A DNA stretch of 64,000 bases from Candidatus Saccharibacteria bacterium UBA1050. Its GTDB lineage: Bacteria > Patescibacteriota > Saccharimonadia > Saccharimonadales > Saccharimonadaceae. Under the pieces are notes generated by a model. It was given only the letters and a program-made list of their open reading frames with translations, was not told the origin of the DNA and ran no database searches. The stretch covers positions 435,692 to 499,691 of the forward strand of contig DCDR01000001.1 of assembly GCA_002316545.1 (NCBI GenBank), in the 5' to 3' direction. Positions 35,144-44,031 of the stretch are shown one piece after another. The translations under genes were made by a program, and so were the position numbers. Within the stretch, counting starts at the first letter, position 1. Every line of letters begins with the position of its first letter.

Positions 35144-35845
35144 TCACAAGACCTCCTCGAGCATAGCTCCAGTTTGGCGGACCAAGCGCATTACACGAGC
35201 GTAGCTTTGGCGAGTCGGACCTAGCACGCCAATGTAGCTATTGTCAGAATAAGGAGATCGGAATCGGCTTACAATCAGGGTTGCACCACTGCTTTTGCCA
35301 ATTGGGTTTTCGCTACCAATAAACACGTTAAGTGGCTCGTTTGGCGCAGCTTCTTTCAGCCACGGCTCAAGGTTGTCGAGTAAGCGTGCAACCGATTGCG
35401 CATGTGAACCGACCATAAATTCTGGTTGTGAAAATAGATTTCCCATGCCGCTAAGATACAACTCGTCACCGATTGTCGCTAAGCCCAAATTATGAGTTAA
35501 ATCTACTAAACTATCTACTGCGCTACGAATCGCTCTATCGGCGCGATTGCCATGGGTCGATACGCGAGCTTCAATCGCTTTCGTGCTTCGATCTTGCAAC
35601 TGAGCATCTTCCTGCTGAGTAAGTAGATTTACGTAAAATCGATAGCCTTTGTCGGTTGGGACTCGACCGGCGCTTGTATGTGGTTGAGCTATCAAATCAA
35701 GTTCTTCGAGCTTAGCCATTTCACTACGAATGGTAGCGCTTGAAACGTTAAACAACTTTGCAAGTGTTACGCTTCCAACGGGTGACGCAACTTCTGCGTA
35801 CTGCTCGATAATAGCTGATAGAATGGCGATTTGACGCTCTGTCAT
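35144..35845 (-). CDS. hrcA: Heat-inducible transcription repressor HrcA
   Basis: 233 aa from ATG 35845. N-terminal winged helix MTERQIAILSAIIEQYAEVASPVGS with IRSEMAKLEELDLIAQPHTSAGRVPTDKGYR, then a GAF-like domain ending VLGPTRQSYARVMRLV. Shorter than the roughly 340 aa of Bacillus HrcA, so the insertion/dimerisation part is reduced. It binds CIRCE sites, four of which lie in this window, including its own. Confidence 0.93.
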   Translation of the reverse strand: MTERQIAILSAIIEQYAEVASPVGSVTLAKLFNVSSATIRSEMAKLEELDLIAQPHTSAGRVPTDKGYRFYVNLLTQQEDAQLQDRSTKAIEARVSTHGNRADRAIRSAVDSLVDLTHNLGLATIGDELYLSGMGNLFSQPEFMVGSHAQSVARLLDNLEPWLKEAAPNEPLNVFIGSENPIGKSSGATLIVSRFRSPYSDNSYIGVLGPTRQSYARVMRLVRQTGAMLEEVL

Positions 35846-35851
35846 GGGGTA

Positions 35852-35881
35852 AGTATAGCCCAAATTGGCACTCAAAGTCAA
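35852..35881 (-). promoter_or_regulatory. hrcA promoter, leaderless layout
   Basis: TTGACT (35876-35881), 18 nt, TATACT (35852-35857), 6 nt, ATG 35845. It is interleaved with the CIRCE element. Confidence 0.65.
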
Positions 35882-35891
35882 TGAGTGCTAG
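35865..35891. promoter_or_regulatory. CIRCE operator of hrcA-grpE
   Basis: TTGGCACTC, 9-nt spacer, GAGTGCTAG: near-perfect CIRCE. The distal arm contains the TAG stop (35888-35890) of the upstream guanylate kinase-like gene. Confidence 0.9.
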
Positions 35892-36634
35892 GAGTGCGCA
35901 AGAATGTCTTCGAGCAAATCTCTTGCGAGTAGTCGCTTCTCATCATCTTTACGGTGAAACCTATCATCATTATCAACAATCTTCATGCAAGCATCTACCG
36001 CCTGCTCTAGCTCATCATTAATTACAAAGTGATAATACGGAGCTTCAAGTGCTTTTTGAAGTTCCATAATTGCACTTTTTCTTCGATTTGGCCAATCTAC
36101 CAAAAAATCTTCTTCGCTATCAAATCGCTGTCTTATTCGGGCTTGCCATTCTTCAAAGCTTGGTGGCAACACAAATATTGCAATCACATTGTGTGAAAGC
36201 TTTTTGTATTTTTCTACACCAAGCACTGTGATATCCGCGATAGCTATCTTGTCTGCGTCGCGGGCTCTGCGAATTTCATCAACTGTTATTCCATAAATAC
36301 GATTATGTACAGGGCTAACCTCAACGTATTCACCTTTTCGAATTTTTTCAACAGCTTGATCCTCGGTAAGAAAATGATAGTCTACCCCATTTTGCTCAAG
36401 CACACCGTTATTCATTCGTGGCTCTCGTGTCACACTTGTTACCATGTCATGAAAACGTCCTGTTTTCATCATTTCACTCAAAAGCGTATTCTTCCCTGCT
36501 CCTGTGATACCAACCAAAAGCACGACTTTCTCTTGATTCAATAGCTCAACGCCCTCTTTGTTTGGGTGATACGACTCAATCATTTGAAGAATTTCGTCGG
36601 ATAGTATAGGTTGTGGTGCAGAAGTTGTACTCAT
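35888..36634 (-). CDS. Guanylate kinase-like protein
   Basis: 248 aa, longer than the usual ~205 because of an N-terminal extension of about 35 residues. P-loop GITGAGKNT, then TSVTREPRMNN, GVDYHFLTEDQAVEKI, EVSPVHNRIYGIT, corresponding to the GMP-binding and lid parts of Gmk. The P-loop differs from the common GPSGVGKGT, so substrate preference could differ. Would phosphorylate GMP to GDP. TACACT ends 6 nt before the ATG. Confidence 0.75.
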   Translation of the reverse strand: MSTTSAPQPILSDEILQMIESYHPNKEGVELLNQEKVVLLVGITGAGKNTLLSEMMKTGRFHDMVTSVTREPRMNNGVLEQNGVDYHFLTEDQAVEKIRKGEYVEVSPVHNRIYGITVDEIRRARDADKIAIADITVLGVEKYKKLSHNVIAIFVLPPSFEEWQARIRQRFDSEEDFLVDWPNRRKSAIMELQKALEAPYYHFVINDELEQAVDACMKIVDNDDRFHRKDDEKRLLARDLLEDILAHS

Positions 36635-36704
36635 TCTTTTAGTGTATCACGGCGAAGTTGTTACTTTAGATGCGCAAAGTGTCTCTGCTGTATAATAATA
36701 GCTA

Positions 36705-38204
36705 GTGAAAAAGCAGTTACAGTCTATTTCAACTCGAGTATTTCGAGTTATACGTTCAGACCGTTTCTTTTATGTGACTGTCGGTTTATTTGGTCTTGCT
36801 AGCGCTTGGGTGGCAACGGCGAGTTTGTACCCAATGGCATTTGATGAAGAGTTTCACTTTGGGTTAATAAAGATATATAGCTCTCACCTAACACCCTACA
36901 CTCTTGAACCAACGCGCGACATGGCCCAGTACGGGTTGGTGTCGGCAGATGTATCCTACTTGTTTCACTACCTTATGAGTTTTCCTTATCGCGTTATAAA
37001 TGCACTGCAAGTTTCAGAACAAGTAACCATAGTACTCTTGAGATTCATCAATATTGGTTTTGTATTGTGGGCACTGTTTATCTATCGAAAAATCTTACAC
37101 GAGCTAGGAGTTTCAAAAGCTATTAGCCATGTGACGATTGCATTCTTTACTCTTATTCCCATAATGCCCCTACTGGCTGGTCAAATTAATTACGATAATT
37201 TACTGCTAGTTATCATCGGCTGGTCTATGCTACTCGCCGTTCGAGTGGACAAGAAGCTACGAGAAAAAGGTAAAATCGATGTTTGGCCTCTCGCATGGCT
37301 ATTTATTTTGGTACTGTTCGGCAGTAATGTAAAATATGCTTTTTTGCCTATTGGCGCGATGCTTATATTGTGGATTGTTGGTCACATAGTGTACAGATAT
37401 AAACGGAGTGCCCGCCGCATTGGACTAGATCTTCAGAAAGGCTGGAAAGCAACTGAAAAGTCTCAAAAACAACTACTGGTTGGCTTAGCAATACTTGGAA
37501 TTCTGCTGTCTGGCCGGTTTGCGACAAACCTTATTGAGTATGGTCAGTTTATTCCGCGTTGCCAGGCTGTATTTGATTACGAAGCTTGCAAAGCATACGG
37601 GCCATGGGTTCGAAATGAGCGTATGCACGCAAAACTTGATGATAACTTTTCACCAAAATCTTTACCTGAGTACGTAGTAATTGATTGGATTCCTGGCATG
37701 GTACGACGTTTGTTCTTTGCCATTGCCGGACCCACCAATAGCTATGCAAACTCTAACCCACTTCTTGCGCCATTGATTACATACATCTTGCTCGCTGTCA
37801 TTGGCTTGGTTGCATTTTTATCTAGAATTCGTTCTACTTTTAAAGCGCATCCTGCGCTTCTGATAGTTTCAGCAGTTACCATTGCTTACATCGGATCTCT
37901 CGTATATAAGCTTTACGGTGTATATCTATATACAGGCGGTCCTGTTGCTATAAATGGTAGATATTTGCTACCTTTTATTCCCCTAATCATCGCTGTGTTA
38001 GGCACTAGCTTTATAGGTGTGCTACGAAAGCAACTTATGCCAACTTTTGCGGCGCTCGTTTCTCTCTTCTTAGCAATCGTAGTGACTCAAGGGGGAGGAG
38101 TTGGTACCTATATTCTTCAAGGTGAATCTGCGTGGTTCTGGCCTGGGTGGGGAATGTCAACACACGCTTTACTACAAAGCGTCGTTAGTTTGATTATTGT
38201 TTAG
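36705..38204 (+). CDS. Polytopic membrane protein, putative GT-C glycosyltransferase-like
   Basis: 499 aa, GTG start at 36705, TATAAT ending 8 nt upstream. About 10-11 TM helices. The first extracytoplasmic loop has MAFDEEFHFGLIKIYS, an acidic motif placed like the catalytic D/E of GT-C enzymes that use polyprenyl-phosphate sugars, and a large loop at about 285-345 contains a Cys pair (RCQAVFDYEAC). Function unproven. It could glycosylate surface proteins or lipids. Confidence 0.6.
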   Translation: MKKQLQSISTRVFRVIRSDRFFYVTVGLFGLASAWVATASLYPMAFDEEFHFGLIKIYSSHLTPYTLEPTRDMAQYGLVSADVSYLFHYLMSFPYRVINALQVSEQVTIVLLRFINIGFVLWALFIYRKILHELGVSKAISHVTIAFFTLIPIMPLLAGQINYDNLLLVIIGWSMLLAVRVDKKLREKGKIDVWPLAWLFILVLFGSNVKYAFLPIGAMLILWIVGHIVYRYKRSARRIGLDLQKGWKATEKSQKQLLVGLAILGILLSGRFATNLIEYGQFIPRCQAVFDYEACKAYGPWVRNERMHAKLDDNFSPKSLPEYVVIDWIPGMVRRLFFAIAGPTNSYANSNPLLAPLITYILLAVIGLVAFLSRIRSTFKAHPALLIVSAVTIAYIGSLVYKLYGVYLYTGGPVAINGRYLLPFIPLIIAVLGTSFIGVLRKQLMPTFAALVSLFLAIVVTQGGGVGTYILQGESAWFWPGWGMSTHALLQSVVSLIIV

Positions 38205-38210
38205 CTTAGG

Positions 38211-39797
38211 CTAAAGATCGTTGATGCGTTGCACGCGACTATCATTTTTTAGTATATCGCGCCATGTGTCGAGTCTTGGACCTTCAAGCTCCCACGAGCC
38301 TTCCGGACTATTTAAGGCTGAGTCGTAGTATGAATAGCCAATGCCGTCTTTGTTATTAGCAAATCCCCAGTTCCAAAAATCTTGCATTTCCTTTGCGGCT
38401 TGAGTTGCATCCCCGTAATCTCTAGTTCCCCATTCACCAACTGCGAATGGTAAGCCTTTCGCCTCTATCCAATTCACTGCATTGTAATAACTTTCTCTAA
38501 GAGGATCTTGATTAGCATTGTCACTATAGTGATCGAAAGCGATAGCATCCCATACTCCAGCTACATACCAATCTTCTGGATTAAAGCGAGTTACCTTAGC
38601 CCATGAATAAGCAACATATATTGGCATAAATGCGATATTCTTCGTGTTAACGGCATTCATGCGTTCGCGTATCTTTTTTTGCATAGCTCGGAAGTTTGCG
38701 GCCGTATATTCACCCGTTGTAGTGGTGTCGCCTTCAAATTCATGGTGAACCGTCAGCCAAACAGGCTTACCATCAGCAGCAGTATCTAGCGCGCGTAGCA
38801 TTGCATCTATTTCTGCATCGCGACTCCCTGAGGCAAGCGTGCCCCAACCCGGGGTCTTTATTGATACCCACGGCAAGCGATTATGTGAATGGTCATCTTT
38901 AATGTTAGTCACTAGTTGTGACGTTTTACCCCAAGCGTTTGCAAAGGTTCGGTGTATTGATACCGACTTACTCGTAGCAGCTTCGTGTTCTGCCATCCGA
39001 GTACCAGAAGCACCCCAATATGCTTTTTTGGTTACTTTCGGGTTAGGGTCACCAGGGAATCGTCTTTCGGGAGCCGTAGAGTTTTTTACGGTCGTTTCAC
39101 CGGAAGCTACCCCAATATTACCCGTGGTATCGTACGCTTTAACCTGGAGCTGGTAGACACCGTCTTTAACACTAGTTGTATTCCATTTTACCGAATATGG
39201 CGCGCTTGTGTCCGTACCCAAAAGTGATGTTCCAACATAAAATTCTACTTTACTTACACCATTTTCGTCGTATGAGTTCGCCATGAAGTCAACGGTACTT
39301 GAGACGGTTTCGCTATTTAGTGGTTTAGTAATAACGGCCGTAGGCTTAGTGCTGTCTTCGGTAGGATAGGTAATGTGAGCGGAATACCCTTTTTTGCCGG
39401 CGAACACACCACTTACCATCCTAATCGAAATCGTATACGTATCTGGTACGACTGTGAGGTTCGCATAGACGTCTTTTTTGCCTATACTTTTTAAGGTTGT
39501 TAACGTTCGACCAGAACTACTAATGACACTTAGAGAAAGGTCGGCCGTATTGTTGCTAAATGCAACATTCATGGCACCACCACCTGTAGTCAGTTTATAC
39601 GTTGCCGATCTATTGCTGGTAGTTAGTATGCCCCAGTAGTCTGCTCGGTTGCTCGCAGCGAACGTCTGATACAACATGTAGCCTACGCCTACAGCTCCAA
39701 ATAAAAGTACGACAAGTAGTAGTCGTGCTTTTATTGACGCAAACCAGTTGTTTTTTCTTTTTGAGCTTTTCTTTGCTTTTCGGTTGGTTGTCGCCAT
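38211..39797 (-). CDS. Secreted/anchored GH26-like glycoside hydrolase with Ig-like domain, copy 1
   Basis: 528 aa from ATG 39797 (GGAG upstream). Basic N-terminus, one TM/signal-anchor helix (about 25-42), a beta domain (50-145), an Ig-like domain (about 153-239, ending VKAYDTTGNIGVASG), then a TIM-barrel region 255-528. VHHEFEG (E353) and VGEWGTRD (E455) fit acid/base and nucleophile Glu as in clan GH-A mannanases or glucanases (GH26-like). It is a paralogue of the next gene throughout its length. Likely surface-exposed, acting on host or environmental polysaccharide. Confidence 0.8.
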   Translation of the reverse strand: MATTNRKAKKSSKRKNNWFASIKARLLLVVLLFGAVGVGYMLYQTFAASNRADYWGILTTSNRSATYKLTTGGGAMNVAFSNNTADLSLSVISSSGRTLTTLKSIGKKDVYANLTVVPDTYTISIRMVSGVFAGKKGYSAHITYPTEDSTKPTAVITKPLNSETVSSTVDFMANSYDENGVSKVEFYVGTSLLGTDTSAPYSVKWNTTSVKDGVYQLQVKAYDTTGNIGVASGETTVKNSTAPERRFPGDPNPKVTKKAYWGASGTRMAEHEAATSKSVSIHRTFANAWGKTSQLVTNIKDDHSHNRLPWVSIKTPGWGTLASGSRDAEIDAMLRALDTAADGKPVWLTVHHEFEGDTTTTGEYTAANFRAMQKKIRERMNAVNTKNIAFMPIYVAYSWAKVTRFNPEDWYVAGVWDAIAFDHYSDNANQDPLRESYYNAVNWIEAKGLPFAVGEWGTRDYGDATQAAKEMQDFWNWGFANNKDGIGYSYYDSALNSPEGSWELEGPRLDTWRDILKNDSRVQRINDL

Positions 39798-39825
39798 TTC
39801 TTTCTCCACGTGGCGGATAATTAAA

Positions 39826-39855
39826 TCGTACCTGCCATTTCTTAGGCAGGTACGA
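39826..39855 (-). terminator. Terminator/attenuator between the two hydrolase genes
   Basis: TCGTACCTGCC and GGCAGGTACGA form an 11-bp stem with an 8-nt loop, followed on the minus strand by TTTAATT. Confidence 0.7.
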
Positions 39856-39864
39856 TGAGGCTTG

Positions 39865-41472
39865 TTACTTTAGTTCGTTGATTCGTTGTACACGAGTATC
39901 ATTTTGTGAAATGTTCTTCCACATCGTAAGACGATCGTTCGCTAACTCCCATGTTCCATCAGGGCTGTTGAGGCCTGAGTCGAAGTATGACATACCAATC
40001 ATGTCCTTCTTGTTGGTAAAGTGCCAATCCCAGAATGCTTTTAGCTCGCTGGCAGATTGTGCTGAATTTCCGTAGTCACGTACGCCATATTCACCGATTG
40101 CGAACGGCATATTTCGCTCTTCAACCCAAGCAACAAATTTGTACCATCGTTCACGAAGCAGATTACTATCAACACTTTGTGAGTAGTGGTCAACACCAAT
40201 TGCATCCCAGATGCCAGGTACCCAGAAATCGTCTTTATTCCACTTGTCGTGATTGTCCCAGCTGTGACCTTGGAATATTGGCATGAAAGCAATATTCTTC
40301 GTGCCCACCGCCGTCATCCGCTGGCGAATTTTAGTTTGCATTGCACGGAAGTTTGCAGGGGTGTATTCTCCAGTCGCCGTACTGTCGCCCTCAAACTCGT
40401 GGTGAACTGTGAACCAAACTGGTTTGCCGTTCGCAGCGCTATCGATTGCACGAAGCAACGCGTCGATTTCACCATCACGACTACCTGAGGCGAGTGTTCC
40501 CCAACCTGGTGTCTTTACAGAAATCCAAGGTAGGCGATTCTTCACATGAGCATCTTTAACGGCCTCAACCAATTTGCTCTGTGATGGCCAAGATGAAGCG
40601 TATGAACGGAACAACGAGACTGACTTACCTGTCGCAGACTCAAGTGCCGCGGCATGCGTACCTGAAACACCGAAGTATGCTTTACCGTTCACTTTTGGAT
40701 TAGGGTCGCCAGGGAATCGGCTACTTGCGACTGGTACTGCGTTTTTGATAGTAACTTCACCAGATGCGATGCCGATGTTTCCAGTGGTATCGTATGAGCG
40801 CGCCTCAAGCTGATACACGCCATCTTTCATGACAGTCGTGTCCCATTTTGTTCCATATGGAGCCGTAGTATCTGTATCAAGCTTAACGCCTGAAGCGTAG
40901 AACTCGACCTTTGATACGGCAGTATCGTCTTGGGCGTCTACCGTGAAGTCGACTGTACCCTTAAGAGTACTCTGGTTAAGTGGCTGCAAGATTACAGCCG
41001 TTGGCTTTACAAGATCTTCAGTAGGATAGGTAACATGAATCGAGTATCCCTTGTTCGGCCCATTTGATTTATAAGCAACGGTAGATTTTAAACTAATTGT
41101 ATACGTGTCAGGAACAACTTTTAGTGTTAAGAAAACGTCCTTCTTGCCTATACTTTGCAACGTACCTACCACTTTATTGGCGCTGTTGGTGACATTAAGC
41201 TGTAAGTCAGCTGTATTGTTGCTGAATGCGATGTTCATGTCGCCGGCACCAGTCGTTAGCTTATAGCTAGCGGTTGGGTTTTTGGCGTTAAGCGCGCCCC
41301 AGAAGTCTGCCCGGTTGGTAGCAGCAAAAGTTTGGTATAAAAAGATGGCCACTCCGACCAATCCAAAGATTGCTACTACTAGTAGTAATCTCGTTTTCGA
41401 CGATGACAGCCAATTGCTGCGCTTCGTCGACCCTTTCGATGTGCGTTTTTTGGTTGATTTTGTCTTCGCCAT
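39865..41472 (-). CDS. Secreted/anchored GH26-like glycoside hydrolase with Ig-like domain, copy 2
   Basis: 535 aa, same layout as copy 1: basic Lys/Ser-rich N-terminus, anchor helix (about 28-48), beta domain, Ig-like domain (DGVYQLEARSYDTTGNIG) and catalytic barrel with VHHEFEGDS and FAIGEYGVRDYG. Many stretches are identical between the copies (for example KTPGWGTLASGSRD), so they arose by tandem duplication. Preceded by a near-consensus promoter and GGGGCG as Shine-Dalgarno. A terminator separates the copies. Confidence 0.8.
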   Translation of the reverse strand: MAKTKSTKKRTSKGSTKRSNWLSSSKTRLLLVVAIFGLVGVAIFLYQTFAATNRADFWGALNAKNPTASYKLTTGAGDMNIAFSNNTADLQLNVTNSANKVVGTLQSIGKKDVFLTLKVVPDTYTISLKSTVAYKSNGPNKGYSIHVTYPTEDLVKPTAVILQPLNQSTLKGTVDFTVDAQDDTAVSKVEFYASGVKLDTDTTAPYGTKWDTTVMKDGVYQLEARSYDTTGNIGIASGEVTIKNAVPVASSRFPGDPNPKVNGKAYFGVSGTHAAALESATGKSVSLFRSYASSWPSQSKLVEAVKDAHVKNRLPWISVKTPGWGTLASGSRDGEIDALLRAIDSAANGKPVWFTVHHEFEGDSTATGEYTPANFRAMQTKIRQRMTAVGTKNIAFMPIFQGHSWDNHDKWNKDDFWVPGIWDAIGVDHYSQSVDSNLLRERWYKFVAWVEERNMPFAIGEYGVRDYGNSAQSASELKAFWDWHFTNKKDMIGMSYFDSGLNSPDGTWELANDRLTMWKNISQNDTRVQRINELK

Positions 41473-41515
41473 ACTTCGCCCCTATTCACTCATTTAATTA
41501 TGTAGCTTAGTTGAA

Positions 41516-41543
41516 ATTATAAGCTTATGCTTACTGTTGTCAA
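41516..41543 (-). promoter_or_regulatory. Promoter of the hydrolase pair
   Basis: TTGACA (41538-41543), 16 nt, TATAAT (41516-41521), giving a leader of about 36 nt. Confidence 0.7.
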
Positions 41544-41555
41544 GAGGTACACTGA

Positions 41556-42182
41556 TTATGTGAAGAAGATTCTGGTGCGCAGAAGAGCAAGACGTATAAC
41601 AACAATCATGAGATGTAAGCTCGCGCTCATAAGCGCCACCGCCGTCAAAGCAAGTCCAGTAGCTTGCAGTGTCGTAGAGGTAAGGGCCATTTGTGCTAGT
41701 ACCACCACCAGCGGCAGGACTACTTGCATGAGCAGTGTATAGACAAAGAAGAATGAGCAAGCTGCGACCACGCGCAGCAGGGTGTGTATTAGTGCCTCGC
41801 GTTCAATATCTCTTTTGCGTCGCTCTGAGTACTCAAGATCTTCAATAAAATCTTGCGTGTTTTTTATCAGTCGAACCACCCCAATAATTAGTGAATAGCC
41901 AATTAATCCAGCAACTCCCCATACAATAAAGACTGAACTATCGGCGGCGAACCGACTACTATTTACCGCATTGCTCGCTTCAAGCGATTGCTTATAAAAA
42001 CCACTTGGATGCTCTTTTATGTACCCAAGGTAGAGGTCGAGATTAGCTATTTCATAAAACTTTGGCGTCATAACGGCAAGAAGAATGAAAAAAGCAAAAA
42101 CAACTGTCAGCAAACCACCTGTTCGTGATGGCGTAAGCAGCTTCAAAAACAAGCGAGCATTTTGCTGAGTCTTTGTCTCCAT
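41556..42182 (-). CDS. Integral membrane protein, unknown
   Basis: 208 aa from ATG 42182. Hydrophobic helices at about 25-45, 80-105, 130-155 and 165-190, with a charged cytoplasmic loop (EDLEYSERRKRDIEREA). No recognised domain. Confidence 0.6.
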   Translation of the reverse strand: METKTQQNARLFLKLLTPSRTGGLLTVVFAFFILLAVMTPKFYEIANLDLYLGYIKEHPSGFYKQSLEASNAVNSSRFAADSSVFIVWGVAGLIGYSLIIGVVRLIKNTQDFIEDLEYSERRKRDIEREALIHTLLRVVAACSFFFVYTLLMQVVLPLVVVLAQMALTSTTLQATGLALTAVALMSASLHLMIVVIRLALLRTRIFFT

Positions 42183-42237
42183 AGCTCTATGGTATAGAAC
42201 CATAAGCGATTTGAAAACATGCTCTAGTATTTATCGT

Positions 42238-44016
42238 TTAATCTCGCTTTAGCATTACGGTGAAAGCTTCTGATGGAATATCAATCTTGCCGAATCGCTT
42301 CATGCGTTTTTTACCCTTAGCCTGTTTGGCAAGAACTTTCTTTTTGCGAGATACGTCACCACCATAGAGGCCGGTTGTAACATCTTTGCGATAAGCACTC
42401 AGATCTTCACGGGCAATGAACTTCCCACCTATTGCCGCCTGCAATGCCACCTGAAAGTTTTGCCGAGGGATTACTTCTTTTAGTTTCGTAACAATGTCCC
42501 TGCCTAAACGCTGGCTTTCAGAGCGATGAACCATGATGCTAAGTGCATCTACCATTTCACCGGCAACATAAAAGTCCACACGTACAAGATCTTCAGCCCT
42601 ATAGCCACTCAGTTCGTAATTAAAACTTCCGTACCCACTCGTTACGCTTTTTAGTTGGTCGTAAAAATCGGTCAATAGATTCGCAAGTGGCGCATCAAAA
42701 CTAATCAAAGCACGCTCATCGATGTAGCTAATATTTTTCTGCAATCCACGTTTTGATACGACCAACTGAATAACCGAACCGATATATTCTGATGGGACAA
42801 CAATTTCGCCATTAATCCATGGCTCACGAATTTCACGAATTTTTGTAACATCTGGTAGGTCTGAGGCTGATTTAATATCAATATCTTCACCGCTTACCAT
42901 CACCACCTGGTAATCGGTACTAGGATTGGTTACAACCAGGTCGAGGTCGTATTCGCGTTCGAGCCGCTCGCGCACAATGTCCATATGAAGTAAGCCCAAG
43001 AAACCGATGCGTACGCCGAAACCTAGTACCGGAGAATTCTCAGGTTCAAACTGAAGTGCTGAGTCACTTAAACTTAGCTTTTCAATCGCTTCTTTTAGCT
43101 CGTTGTAATCTTCATTTGACACTGGAAAAAAGCCAGCATACACAAATGGCTTTACATTTTTGTAGCCAGGAAGTGGTGCGTTAGCGTGATGACGCTTTGT
43201 CGTGACCGTGTCACCTACTTTGGCGTCTCGCGTTGTTTTCAGGTTGGTGACAATGTAACCAATCTCGCCTGTTGCAATGGATGCTTCAGGTGACATAGTC
43301 GGGCTTAAAGCGCCCACTTCTAGGGCAATGCCCTGAGCACCAGTTGCGAGCATTTGTATCGTGTCGCCTTTTTTCAACTCACCATCAACCACGCGTGTGT
43401 ACAATATTACTCCACGGTAATCATCGTAGTAGCTGTCAAATATAAGTGCGCGAGTCGGGTCTGCATGCACGCCTACGGGTGGGTTGATACGCTCAACCAC
43501 AGCGTTAAGTACACTTTCGACGCCTTCTCCGGTTTTCGCACTAATTTTTAAGATGTCTTCATCGCTGCAGCCAAGTAGATTTTTTACTTCGGCACTGACA
43601 CGAGGAACATCTGCCGCTGGCAAATCTACTTTGTTAAGAACGGGAATAATTGTTAAGTCAGCCGCCAAGGCTAAGTACACGTTCGCGAGTGTTTGTGCCT
43701 GAATTCCCTGACTCGCGTCTACCACCAACACAGCACCTTCACAGGCCTCAAGGCTTCGACTTACTTCATAACTAAAATCAACGTGCCCGGGCGTATCTAT
43801 GAGGTTCAGATCATAGCCCTTGTGTGTCATTCGCACTGGCGCTAGCTTAATAGTAATTCCTTTTTCACGTTCAAGATCCATACTGTCTAGCAGCTGGCTT
43901 TTCATGTCACGTTTATTCACCGTGCCAGTTAGCTCAAGCATGCGATCGGCAAGCGTAGACTTGCCATGATCGATGTGAGCAATAATACAAAAATTTCGAA
44001 TGTGTGATTGGTCCAT
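42238..44016 (-). CDS. lepA: Elongation factor 4 (LepA)
   Basis: 592 aa. GTPase motifs AHIDHGKST, LIDTPGHVDF and LNKVDLP, translation-factor domains II, III and V, and the LepA-specific C-terminal domain ending GKIDIPSEAFTVML. Ribosome back-translocase/assembly GTPase. First of a colinear set lepA-murJ-ftsH-tilS on the minus strand in chromosomal order. Confidence 0.97.
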   Translation of the reverse strand: MDQSHIRNFCIIAHIDHGKSTLADRMLELTGTVNKRDMKSQLLDSMDLEREKGITIKLAPVRMTHKGYDLNLIDTPGHVDFSYEVSRSLEACEGAVLVVDASQGIQAQTLANVYLALAADLTIIPVLNKVDLPAADVPRVSAEVKNLLGCSDEDILKISAKTGEGVESVLNAVVERINPPVGVHADPTRALIFDSYYDDYRGVILYTRVVDGELKKGDTIQMLATGAQGIALEVGALSPTMSPEASIATGEIGYIVTNLKTTRDAKVGDTVTTKRHHANAPLPGYKNVKPFVYAGFFPVSNEDYNELKEAIEKLSLSDSALQFEPENSPVLGFGVRIGFLGLLHMDIVRERLEREYDLDLVVTNPSTDYQVVMVSGEDIDIKSASDLPDVTKIREIREPWINGEIVVPSEYIGSVIQLVVSKRGLQKNISYIDERALISFDAPLANLLTDFYDQLKSVTSGYGSFNYELSGYRAEDLVRVDFYVAGEMVDALSIMVHRSESQRLGRDIVTKLKEVIPRQNFQVALQAAIGGKFIAREDLSAYRKDVTTGLYGGDVSRKKKVLAKQAKGKKRMKRFGKIDIPSEAFTVMLKRD

Positions 44017-44031
44017 GGTATCAGAGGTAGA

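Noticed and set aside
38211..41472. Recombination hot spot from paralogous hydrolases causing an assembly artefact
   Set aside because: The copies differ at many positions throughout, so a collapsed or false duplication is unlikely.
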